38,054 nucleotides of DNA, from NCBI RefSeq assembly GCF_006864135.1, contig NZ_SADV01000035.1:1-38054 (forward strand), given 5' to 3'. Source of the DNA: Lysinibacillus sphaericus. GTDB taxonomy: Bacteria; Bacillota; Bacilli; Bacillales_A; Planococcaceae. The notes beneath the pieces are model-generated. The model ran no database searches and was not told the DNA's origin. It saw only the letters and a program-made list of their open reading frames with translations. Below are positions 31,450 through 38,054 of the stretch, piece by piece. Each line of letters starts with the position of its first letter. The stretch's first letter is position 1. Made by a program: the position numbers and the translations under genes.

Positions 31450-31803
31450 GGTTGATTTCTGTTCCGACTGGGCGCTTTGTAGCTGCCGCTTCGCTTTCGC
31501 TACAGAAAACATTTGTAGCTGACGCTTCGCTTTCGTGCAGAGCAAAGCTTCCTAGGGGCGTCCGATGAGCCGCTTGGGGCAACAGATGTTTTTTGTGTGA
31601 AAGCGTAGTGTAACGTAGCGGCAGCAACAGGATGTTTTTTGTGCGAAAGCATAGTGTAACGTAGCGGCAGCAACAGGATGTGGTCACAAAGGCGTTATCA
31701 CAGGACGTGATGGTTTTAGCCTTCGTTCCCCTATATGCTCGCTCCATGGTCTCATCTGTGACGCTAATCCCTAAGAAGTCACCCAGTCTCCACTACAATC
31801 AAC
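31450..31803. repeat. ~130-bp repeat (minus) expanded to 354 bp by arrays of the short repeat
   Basis: The ends GTTGATTTCTGTTCCGACTG and GTCTCCACTACAATCAAC are the long repeat. Within it are a short-family array at 31580-31690, where a 46-bp unit (GCAACAGGATGTTTTTTGTG then CGAAAGCATAGTGTAACGTA and GCGGCA) is tandemly repeated, and two related units near 31470-31548. The central array lies at the same internal point as the unit in the 29725 copy. It fills most of the 31345-31976 gap. Confidence 0.85.
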
Positions 31804-31976
31804 TTATTTACATAGTATACGTTTTAACAAAAGTCATCCACAACTTTTGGTGATGAACCAAAATAAGGTATATTTTATGAAAAATTTCAGTCTAAAGTAT
31901 GAATGGCTAAGGCAGACGTTCCAGACTTTGAAATGTTATCATTAAAATTAGTAATGCCAAAGAAGAGGTGTTTTTT

Positions 31977-33092
31977 GTGAGGGACAATGATCATTCCAAT
32001 ATTGGTATTTTAAAAGAGATTGCAGAGTTATTAAACGAAGAAACTGAAATTGTGTCGATGTTAAAGGGAGCACTTGTGAAATTTTTAAATGGCACAAATT
32101 TTGAAACGGGCTGGATTTTTTTTATCGATGAAAAAGGGCGCTCAGAGCTTATTGTCCATGTCAATTTACCAGAGGCACTGGAGTATAAAAGTTGCCATTA
32201 TTTAGAAAAAGGAGGCTGTTGGTGTGTTTCTCGCTATCGTAATGAGGAATTAAAGAAAGCTTCTAATATTATTGAATGTCAACGTATCGAAAGTGCAATT
32301 GCTGCAAATGTTGGCGATCACGAAGGCATTACACATCATGCAACAGTGCCGCTTCAATCTGGACAAGAGCGTTTTGGTGTCTTAAATGTTGCATCGAAGG
32401 ATACCGTGCGTTTCTCAGAGGAAGAGCTAGCATTACTTGAATCGGTTGCATTTCAGATGGGGTCGGCCATCAAGCGTATTTTACTGACAAAGCAGGAGCA
32501 GGAAATGGCACTTGTGAAGGAGCGCAATCGTCTAGCTCGAGACTTACATGATTCCGTGAATCAGCTACTTTTTTCGGTTACATTAACGGCGAGAGCTGGT
32601 ATTGAAATGACAAATGATAGTGATGTGAAGGAAACGTTTAAGGAGATTCAGCATTTAACACAGGATGCCTTAACAGAAATGCGTGCTCTTATTTGGCAGC
32701 TTCGTCCAAAAGGATTAGAAAATGGTTTGCTTGAAGCGATAAAAGTGTATGCTGAAATGCTTGGCTTGAAGCTTCATGTAACGGTTTCAGGTGTACTGCA
32801 ATTCCCATCACGTATCGAAGAAACATTATTTCGGGTAGCCCAAGAAGCACTAAATAATGTTCGTCGTCATGCCGGTGTTCTGGAGGCTGCACTTTATATT
32901 ACGGTTACTTCTACAGATATTTTACTTGTTATTCGTGATGAGGGACGAGGCTTCGTCATCGATCATAACACGAAGCTACTTTCGATAGGCTTGCAATCCA
33001 TAAAGGATCGTGCAAAATCAGTTGGTGGCAAAGCTGATTGGGTTAGTGAAATTGGCAAAGGAACAGAGCTGTTAATCCGCTTGCCATATTAG
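31977..33092 (+). CDS. GAF-domain sensor histidine kinase, YhcY-like
   Basis: 371 aa with no membrane segment, so cytoplasmic. GAF domain at residues ~15-165; HisKA_3 dimerisation domain with phospho-acceptor His191 in LARDLHDSVNQLL; HATPase domain with EALNNVRRHAG, DEGRGF and GLQSIKDRAKSVGG. The GAF domain contains Cys73, Cys81, Cys83 and Cys101, possibly a metal or Fe-S ligand set. GAAGAGGTG precedes GTG 31977. The partner response regulator starts 12 bp after the stop. Size, domain order and pairing match B. subtilis YhcYZ. The signal is not known. Confidence 0.9.
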   Translation: MRDNDHSNIGILKEIAELLNEETEIVSMLKGALVKFLNGTNFETGWIFFIDEKGRSELIVHVNLPEALEYKSCHYLEKGGCWCVSRYRNEELKKASNIIECQRIESAIAANVGDHEGITHHATVPLQSGQERFGVLNVASKDTVRFSEEELALLESVAFQMGSAIKRILLTKQEQEMALVKERNRLARDLHDSVNQLLFSVTLTARAGIEMTNDSDVKETFKEIQHLTQDALTEMRALIWQLRPKGLENGLLEAIKVYAEMLGLKLHVTVSGVLQFPSRIEETLFRVAQEALNNVRRHAGVLEAALYITVTSTDILLVIRDEGRGFVIDHNTKLLSIGLQSIKDRAKSVGGKADWVSEIGKGTELLIRLPY

Positions 33093-33103
33093 GAGGGAAG
33101 AGT

Positions 33104-33751
33104 ATGATACGTGTTTTAATCGCAGATGACCATCATGTAGTGCGTCGTGGATTATTATTTTTCTTAAAAACTCAGAAAGATATTGAAGTTGTAGGAGAAG
33201 CGAAAAATGGTCTTGAGGCAGTAGCTTTAGCGGAAAGTATACAGCCAGATATTATACTTATGGACTTGGTCATGCCTGAGATGGATGGGATTCAAGCGAC
33301 GAAGCGCATTAAAGCTAAATTTCCACAAATAGAAATTCTAATGCTGACAAGCTTTTCAGACCGTGATCATGTAGTGCCAGCAATGGAGGCAGGAGCTGCA
33401 GGCTATCAGTTGAAAGATATTGAACCTGATGAGTTGGTATTGTCCATTCGTCGTATTATGCGAGGCGAAAATACATTACACCCAGAAGCAACAACAACTC
33501 TTGAAATGGACCGTCAAGAATCAAAAAATGCACCTCATGTTTTAAACCCACTAACACCTCGTGAACAGGATGTACTTGCAGAGCTTACAAAAGGGAAAAG
33601 TAATCGAGAGATTGCGTCCTCTTTATTCGTTACAGAAAAAACAGTGAAAACTCATATTTCTAATATTTTCACGAAGCTACAGGTGCAGGATCGTACGCAG
33701 GCGGCTCTTTATGCTGTGAAGCACGGACTGACAGAGGGTAGTGATGTATAA
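33104..33751 (+). CDS. NarL/LuxR-family response regulator, YhcZ-like
   Basis: 215 aa. Receiver domain 1-120 with the acidic pocket DDHH, phospho-acceptor Asp54 in IILMDLVMPEMDG and the conserved Lys in QLKDIEPDE. The C-terminal LuxR helix-turn-helix spans ~148-210: LTPREQDVLAELTKGKSNRE and VTEKTVKTHISNIFTKLQV. TAGGAGGGAAGAGT precedes the ATG. It is co-transcribed with the GAF kinase, which should phosphorylate it. The target genes are not apparent from the window. Confidence 0.93.
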   Translation: MIRVLIADDHHVVRRGLLFFLKTQKDIEVVGEAKNGLEAVALAESIQPDIILMDLVMPEMDGIQATKRIKAKFPQIEILMLTSFSDRDHVVPAMEAGAAGYQLKDIEPDELVLSIRRIMRGENTLHPEATTTLEMDRQESKNAPHVLNPLTPREQDVLAELTKGKSNREIASSLFVTEKTVKTHISNIFTKLQVQDRTQAALYAVKHGLTEGSDV

Positions 33752-33767
33752 AAATAGGAAAATAAGT

Positions 33768-33810
33768 AAAACGACGAGCTCCTACAAATTGTAGTAGCTC
33801 GTCGTTTTTA
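33768..33810. terminator. Terminator of the two-component operon
   Basis: AAAACGACGAGCT (33768-33780) pairs with AGCTCGTCGTTTT (about 33796-33808) with an inner CTAC/GTAG pairing; TTT follows. It is also usable by the convergent gene at 33828. Confidence 0.9.
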
Positions 33811-33827
33811 ATGTATGAATCCTGTAT

Positions 33828-34946
33828 TTATTTTTGAACAAAAAAATTATTAGAAATATCAATTAATGTAGGGCTTGGCGAAATCGATAGGTCATCTTTT
33901 AGCTTCTGTTCATAAGCTAGGAATAATTTGTATGCCTGCTCATGAAACCCTGCATTTATTAAAATGTGTAAATAGTGCTCAAGTTTTTGTTCATTATATG
34001 GATCAAACTCTAATAGTCTATTTAAAAAATTTAATGCTTTATCAATATTCGTTAGTAATGTTGCTTGAAAACCTTTTTCTAATAAATCTATGTATGATTT
34101 CGTCAGCTTATCTTTATAGGCAGTAGCCCACTCATAATCATCATAAATGAGTAGTCCATTTCTATAAATTGAGAGACATTGATTAATCAATGAAATCGGT
34201 GGGAAATCTAACTTCGTGAAATCCTCATAATATCTATGAAAGTCATATAAATCACAAAGGATGTTCGGTTTCTCGAAGATATAGTATTTGTTTGAAAAGA
34301 TAATACAGTTTGTATAACCTATATTATTTAAGGTTTTTCTTAAATAAGAAAGAGCGGTATGAAGATTCGATTTTGCTCGTACATAGTCTAAATCCGGCCA
34401 TAGAATTTCAATTAAATAATCCCGATGAATAGGAATGTTTGGATGTAATATGAAATATACAAATAACTCCTTTGTTTTCTCGGTTTTGAAGGCAACTAAG
34501 CTGTTGTTGCTATATGCGGCAAATTGATTAAAGCATTGTACGTTTAACATAGTTTTCGAAGCTTTTTTAAGCATTTGCTGAATGGAATATTCATGCTCAA
34601 TACGAGAAATAGTTTTTTCTAAGCGAGCATGACTAATTGGTTTAAGTACATAGTCAAGACCTCCGATTTCATATGCTTGTAAAGCAAATTCTTTATAGGA
34701 AGTTATAAAAATAACACTAACATATGGACGATCAGTTTTGATAATATCAGCCAATTCAAGCCCAGTTAGTTCATTCAGCTTTGCCTCTAAAAAAATGACG
34801 TCAAATTCTATTATTGGAAGCTCATTTAAAAATACTTCTACACTTGTAAATGTTTGAATTACCTGTATTTGCTGAAATGCTTGTAGTTTATTTTGAAAAT
34901 AGTGTAATGCTAAGGGTTCATTGTCTATTAAAACGGCTCGAATCAC
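33828..34946 (-). CDS. Response regulator with degenerate receiver and BTAD (SARP-like) output region
   Basis: 372 aa from GTG 34946 (AAAAAAGGAG upstream). Receiver domain ~1-120: IRAVLIDNEPLALHYF, then DVIFLEAKLNELTGLELA in which the phospho-acceptor Asp is Glu54, and VIFITSYKEF plus YVLKPI with conserved Thr and Lys. A winged-helix DNA-binding region follows (~145-240; YLIEILWPDLDYVRAKSNLHT), then a BTAD/TPR-like C-terminal half. This layout is known for SARP-like regulators of Bacillaceae. No histidine kinase is adjacent. The Glu suggests phosphorylation-independent activity (inference). The target is unknown. Confidence 0.87.
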   Translation of the reverse strand: MIRAVLIDNEPLALHYFQNKLQAFQQIQVIQTFTSVEVFLNELPIIEFDVIFLEAKLNELTGLELADIIKTDRPYVSVIFITSYKEFALQAYEIGGLDYVLKPISHARLEKTISRIEHEYSIQQMLKKASKTMLNVQCFNQFAAYSNNSLVAFKTEKTKELFVYFILHPNIPIHRDYLIEILWPDLDYVRAKSNLHTALSYLRKTLNNIGYTNCIIFSNKYYIFEKPNILCDLYDFHRYYEDFTKLDFPPISLINQCLSIYRNGLLIYDDYEWATAYKDKLTKSYIDLLEKGFQATLLTNIDKALNFLNRLLEFDPYNEQKLEHYLHILINAGFHEQAYKLFLAYEQKLKDDLSISPSPTLIDISNNFFVQK

Positions 34947-35569
34947 ATCAAAATCTCCTTTTTTACAATTAAATTTAAAACCATTAATCTCTAGTTCGTT
35001 GTCTTTGAAAAGGCTTCTCAAAAATAGGGTGGCACTAAAAGGTATAATTCTACATAAAATTAATAATTGGATACCAAGATTTAGCTTCGTATTCTGTTTC
35101 TCATAAGTTAGCGTAGGGTCTCCCCAATGCTATATCTTTGTACAGGATTTATCGTTTAGCTTTTTCTCAATGTTGTCTCGTACCTTTTTGCAAAGAAAAT
35201 TAAACTTCCACAAATTATTACTATAAAGTTTTTCTTTCAGGCCCTTATATATAGAGGATAGAAGTTTTATATGTTGTGTTAAGAGAAGTGAAATAATTTT
35301 ATAAGCGTTTGTTAAAAACAACGAAAAGCAACGTAGCTATAGTAGAAAAAACGTAATAGCGCCGATTATAAGTACCTAAGTTGTTTTTTTCTTATATTGT
35401 AAAAATAGTATAATGAATGTAATAATTTATCAGGCGTTATTATAGTACATTTGACTTAAATAAAACTCAAAAACTACTTAAAAAATACTTAAAAGGGATA
35501 GGTGATTAGTAAGTAAAACGATGTAATTAGCATTAGGAAAACTAAGATTTATCGTAAAGGAGTACAAAT
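34947..35569. other. 623-bp AT-rich gap without a supported gene
   Basis: The stretch carries a possible -10 TATAAT at 35409-35414 and TTGACT near 35451, plausible promoter pieces for the WYL regulator gene, but neither is matched with a good partner. A 63-codon minus-strand frame (35130-35321) is AT-rich and has no ribosome binding site. Nothing else was recognised. Confidence 0.5.
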
Positions 35570-36490
35570 ATGAAATTAGAGCGTTTATTAACGATGACAA
35601 TGATTTTAATAAATCGTAAAAAGGTGACAGCCCAGGAGCTTGCCGATTTATTTAATGTGTCCGTTCGTACTATTTATCGAGATATTGAAACGTTGAGCTG
35701 TGCTGGGGTTCCTGTTATTAGCCAGCAGGGGGTTCATGGTGGGATTAGTTTGATTGATGGCTATCGTGTTGATAAGCAGGTGTTGACGAAGGAGGAGCTT
35801 ACGTCACTTTCTATTGCCATTAAAAGTGCATTAACGACATATGAGGATTCACATGCTGAAGCAGTGCTTGAAAAATTAACAGGTGTTGCGGATGAGGAAG
35901 TAAAACAATCGATTGATCAGCTGTTTATTGACCTTAGTCCTTGGGGGCCAAATGCTATTTTCAAGGAACAAATTACTTTATTAAAGAAGGCAATTGAACG
36001 CGAGCATTGTATAAGCTTTACGTATTCTACTACACATGGTCATATAACAAGACGATTATTAGAGCCACATACTTTAGTACAAAAGGGAAAGGTTTGGTAT
36101 GTTTATGGCTATTGCAAGTTGAGAGGAGATTTTCGCTTATTTAAAATTTCAAGAATGAAGGATATACAAGAAGAGATGACAACTTTTCAGCGCAGGGAAG
36201 TCAACTTATCTGAACTCCCATGGGATAAAGAGTGGCATAACCCTCAAAATGTAGTAAACCTTATGTTATCTTTCGACTGTGCAATAACGACATTAGTAGA
36301 AGAATCATTTGGCGCTGTGCATGTAGATAATGAGAATTCAACTATTAACATTTCATTACCTGAGGATGAATGGCTATACGGCTTTCTTCTTAGCTTTGGC
36401 AATCGCTTAAAAGTTTTAGAACCACCTCATATTCGTGAGATTGTATTAAATCGAGCCCAGGAAATTGTGGAGTTGTATAAAGAAATTTAA
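35570..36490 (+). CDS. WYL-domain transcriptional regulator (YafY-like)
   Basis: 306 aa. The N-terminal HTH_11 (residues ~1-58: RLLTMTMILINRKKVTAQEL and VSVRTIYRDIETL) is followed by a WYL domain with ISFTYSTTHG, VWYVYGYCKLRGDFRLFKI and a C-terminal WCX-like module. WYL domains bind ligands such as nucleotides. AAAGGAGT precedes the ATG. It lies 80 bp upstream of a GyrI-like gene, a frequent partner in Bacillaceae, and a dyad in the spacer is a candidate operator for this protein. Confidence 0.9.
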   Translation: MKLERLLTMTMILINRKKVTAQELADLFNVSVRTIYRDIETLSCAGVPVISQQGVHGGISLIDGYRVDKQVLTKEELTSLSIAIKSALTTYEDSHAEAVLEKLTGVADEEVKQSIDQLFIDLSPWGPNAIFKEQITLLKKAIEREHCISFTYSTTHGHITRRLLEPHTLVQKGKVWYVYGYCKLRGDFRLFKISRMKDIQEEMTTFQRREVNLSELPWDKEWHNPQNVVNLMLSFDCAITTLVEESFGAVHVDNENSTINISLPEDEWLYGFLLSFGNRLKVLEPPHIREIVLNRAQEIVELYKEI

Positions 36491-36504
36491 TTTCTTTCAA
36501 TTAA

Positions 36505-36520
36505 TGACATACAGTTGTCA
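36505..36520. promoter_or_regulatory. Candidate operator upstream of the GyrI-like gene
   Basis: TGACA-TACAGT-TGTCA, a perfect 5-bp dyad, lies 50 nt before the start of the downstream gene. It is a likely site for the WYL regulator because the pair is conserved in order; not verified. Confidence 0.5.
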
Positions 36521-36570
36521 GGTTTCCTTTGTTATAGTCGTAACAAATAGGACGAAGGGTGGATTTAATC

Positions 36571-37311
36571 ATGCAAAGTTATTGTCAAAGCTGTGGAATG
36601 CCATTAGTGGATGAGGCATTACTTGGTACAGAAAAAGAAGGACACAAAAGTGAGTATTATTGCACATATTGTTATGAAGTAGGAGATTTCAAACAGCCAA
36701 ATCTAACAGTTGAAGAAATGATCGAAATTTGTGTACCGCATTTAATGGAAGACGGTATGGCGGAAGAGGAAGCACGCCAAATGTTGACGTCTTTTTTACC
36801 AAGCCTAAAGAGATGGAGAAAGCATGATATACAAGAACCAATTATGATGAATAAAGAATCATTTCAAATTGTAGGAATTTCAGAGCGAACAAGCAATGCG
36901 AATGAAATTACCGCTCAAGCAAAGATCCCGCAATTATGGTCGGATTTTTATCAGCAAAATGTTGTAGGACAAATAGCTAATGCAGTAAATAAAGTAACGT
37001 ATGGCTTGTATTCTGATTATGAAACGGATGTTAACGGAGAGTATGCCATTACACTTGGAGTGGAAGTATTAGCTACCGACGAAATTCCTGAAGGTATGGT
37101 TGTAAAAACAGTGCCAGCTGCTAAATACTTAGTTTTTACTTCTGACAAAGGTCCATTTGAAGAAGTTGTTGTAAAAGCTTGGCAGGATGTCTGGGCTTGG
37201 CTTGCAAGTTCAGGTGTAGAGCGAACATACACAGGTGACTTTGAAATGTACGATGAACGATGTGCCAACCCACAAGAAGCTCAGGTCGATATTTATATTG
37301 CAATTAAGTAA
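36571..37311 (+). CDS. Zinc-ribbon plus GyrI-like effector-binding protein
   Basis: 246 aa. An N-terminal zinc ribbon with Cys5, Cys8 and Cys31, Cys34 (SYCQSCGMPL, YYCTYCYEV) is followed by a helical region to ~90 and a C-terminal GyrI-like/AraC effector-binding domain (QIVGISERTSN to QVDIYIAIK). The latter binds small amphipathic molecules and can act as a resistance or sensing module. GAAGGGTGG precedes ATG 36571; GTG 36559 is inside this site. Co-located with the WYL regulator, which probably controls it. Confidence 0.85.
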   Translation: MQSYCQSCGMPLVDEALLGTEKEGHKSEYYCTYCYEVGDFKQPNLTVEEMIEICVPHLMEDGMAEEEARQMLTSFLPSLKRWRKHDIQEPIMMNKESFQIVGISERTSNANEITAQAKIPQLWSDFYQQNVVGQIANAVNKVTYGLYSDYETDVNGEYAITLGVEVLATDEIPEGMVVKTVPAAKYLVFTSDKGPFEEVVVKAWQDVWAWLASSGVERTYTGDFEMYDERCANPQEAQVDIYIAIK

Positions 37312-37326
37312 TTTAACTTCTTTCAG

Positions 37327-37398
37327 CAAGTGTTTTATGTAACGTAAGTGAAACGGCAGTTACAAGTGTTTTATGTAACGTAAGTGAAACGTCAGTAG
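37327..37398. repeat. Two tandem 36-bp direct repeats
   Basis: Units 37327-37362 and 37363-37398 both read CAAGTGTTTTATGTAACGTA then AGTGAAACG-CAGT, with few mismatches. The TGTAACGTA core also occurs in the short repeat family, so it may be a divergent relative of it. Confidence 0.75.
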
Positions 37399-37445
37399 TG
37401 TCTCCCGCCTCTATAGGTGGTGAGATGATTGCAGTTTTAAGCCAC

Positions 37446-37590
37446 TTTTCAGCGGGTGTCAAACATCCGTACATGTCGCTACGCTTTCGGTACAAAAGAC
37501 ATCCGCTGAAAGAACTTAAAGCCTCAGCGGATGTCACCGAATCGGAAAGGAACATCTGTTGCTGACGCAGCGCTTTCGCACAAAAAACAT
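37446..37590. repeat. Hairpin carrying a short-repeat unit, plus a second unit
   Basis: TTTCAGCGGGTGTC (about 37446) pairs with GACATCCGCTGAAA (37500-37514), and the loop contains CGCTACGCTTTCGGTACAAA, a short-family piece. A second unit follows at about 37556-37590 (GTTGCTGACGCAGCGCTTTC, GCACAAAAAACATC). No gene is supported in 37312-37783. Confidence 0.7.
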
Positions 37591-37654
37591 CTGCAGGCCT
37601 AAGCACAAAGCCGATTCCGGACGCAATTATGCCGAGTCATAATTGATACAAATT

Positions 37655-37686
37655 AAGCCCCTTATCTATGATAGATAGGGGGCTTG
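37655..37686. terminator. Hairpin terminator
   Basis: AAGCCCCTTATCTA (37655-37668) pairs with TAGATAGGGGGCTT with one bulge, followed by GTTTG. Probably ends the upstream operon. Confidence 0.75.
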
Positions 37687-37783
37687 TTTGGGTCAACACT
37701 ACACGTTATGGTGATAATCCCTTATTTGTTTAAATTGGTGGATTCTAGAAATGTGTTTTGTGTAATAAAGGAATAATATTCCA

Positions 37784-37876
37784 ATGCCCGTTAAGTTTGT
37801 AGTCGTAAAGGAAATTAAGCCGAATGATGGTGACGAGTCGTTTATTACTGTAAGGAGGGGAGAGCTGTTTGGCTAA
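37784..37876 (+). CDS. Possible 30-aa small ORF
   Basis: It reads MPVKFVVVKEIKPNDGDESF then ITVRRGELFG. AAAGG lies 12 nt before the ATG, a rather long spacing. The codon pattern looks coding. Its end overlaps the next small ORF by 8 nt, suggesting translational coupling. It could also be a remnant of a larger gene. Confidence 0.35.
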   Translation: MPVKFVVVKEIKPNDGDESFITVRRGELFG

Positions 37877-37991
37877 GAAAAAAGTAGGAGACATTTTAAG
37901 TGTTTCATCGTTAGTACCCGTGATAATAAGTGTTATTTTTTTCTATATGACGGATTGTAATATTAAGTGCAACACCCAGAAGTCAATATAA
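37869..37991 (+). CDS. Possible 40-aa small membrane protein
   Basis: From TTG 37869 with AAGGAGGGGAGA at a spacing of about 5-8. It reads MAKKKVGDILSVSSLVPVII followed by SVIFFYMTDCNIKCNTQKSI. One membrane segment with a basic N-terminus; two Cys lie just after it. A strong ribosome binding site and the overlap with the upstream ORF support it. No family recognised. Confidence 0.45.
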   Translation: MAKKKVGDILSVSSLVPVIISVIFFYMTDCNIKCNTQKSI

Positions 37992-38045
37992 AGGAAGCCC
38001 ATAACGACCTCGTGTAGAATGTAGTTACCACACCAACATTCAAAC

Positions 38046-38050
38046 GGAGG
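38046..38050 (+). promoter_or_regulatory. Ribosome binding site at the window edge
   Basis: CGGAGGAATC ends the window, implying that a gene starts immediately downstream on the plus strand. Confidence 0.5.
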
Positions 38051-38054
38051 AATC

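Noticed and set aside
31436..31747. 103-codon minus-strand frame with SLRCR-like repeats
   Set aside because: It lies wholly inside the repeat-filled 31450-31803 element; its repeating peptides simply reflect the DNA repeats, and there is no ribosome binding site.
35130..35321. 63-codon minus-strand frame
   Set aside because: AT-rich, Lys/Leu/Asn-biased, no ribosome binding site, and no family resemblance.
37313..37606. 97-codon minus-strand frame with ALHKTL-type repeats
   Set aside because: Produced by the 36-bp direct repeat and short-family units; no start signal.

Overview
The window looks like a chromosomal segment of a low-GC Gram-positive bacterium of the family Bacillaceae/Planococcaceae, most likely a Lysinibacillus or close relative. 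This is an inference from AT-rich sequence, B. subtilis-type ribosome binding sites, an S-layer-anchored (SLH) secreted 5'-nucleotidase, QueG/TrmL/BdbC/Mqo homologues of the Bacillus type, and the characteristic intergenic GC-rich repeats. No phage, conjugative element, IS transposase, CRISPR array or rRNA gene was seen.

Layout. 1-710: the end of a tRNA array (Tyr, Trp, His, Gln, Gly, Cys, Leu). 945-5543: an HxlR-family regulator divergent from malate:quinone oxidoreductase, then a TetR regulator and a DHA2-type drug exporter that share a matching operator motif (an LmrA/LmrB-like module). 5581-9784: a small unknown protein, an SDR enzyme lacking the catalytic Tyr, a decayed gene, ThpR, and an HrtB/HrtA-like ABC transporter preceded by an HssR-like direct repeat. 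10000-15066: a small membrane protein; a minus-strand TetR-GDSL-SDR operon with a perfect TetR-type operator; a VOC protein; arylamine N-acetyltransferase; NagB. 15318-18834: LD-carboxypeptidase, catalase, and a deletion-fused alcohol dehydrogenase/MerR remnant that still carries an intact MerR-type promoter. 19291-24952: two tandemly duplicated lipoproteins, a DIP1984-like/B3-4 domain pair, queG-trmL (both act on the tRNA wobble nucleotide), and a CatE-like dioxygenase with a CatR/YodB-type operator. 25245-31344: small proteins, an aldo/keto reductase, the SLH nucleotidase, an RluA-type pseudouridine synthase and BdbC, separated by repeat-rich gaps. 31977-38054: a YhcYZ-like two-component system, an atypical response regulator with a BTAD-type output region, a WYL regulator with a GyrI-like partner, more repeats, and two overlapping small ORFs.

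Much of the gene content is regulator-plus-target pairs for drug, heme, quinone/catechol and aldehyde stress, and several have a visible operator. The least explained material is intergenic. A ~130-bp element with GTTGATT/AATCAAC ends is present in several copies, and a second ~46-bp element is found inside two of these copies at the same internal point. There is also a 154-bp inverted-repeat-bounded element and a 21-bp tandem repeat. I did not find a convincing new defence or biosynthetic system. The better leads are the nested repeats, the receiver domain with Glu in place of the phospho-acceptor Asp, the Tyr-less SDR, and the lipoprotein pair with identical signal-peptide DNA but diverged bodies.
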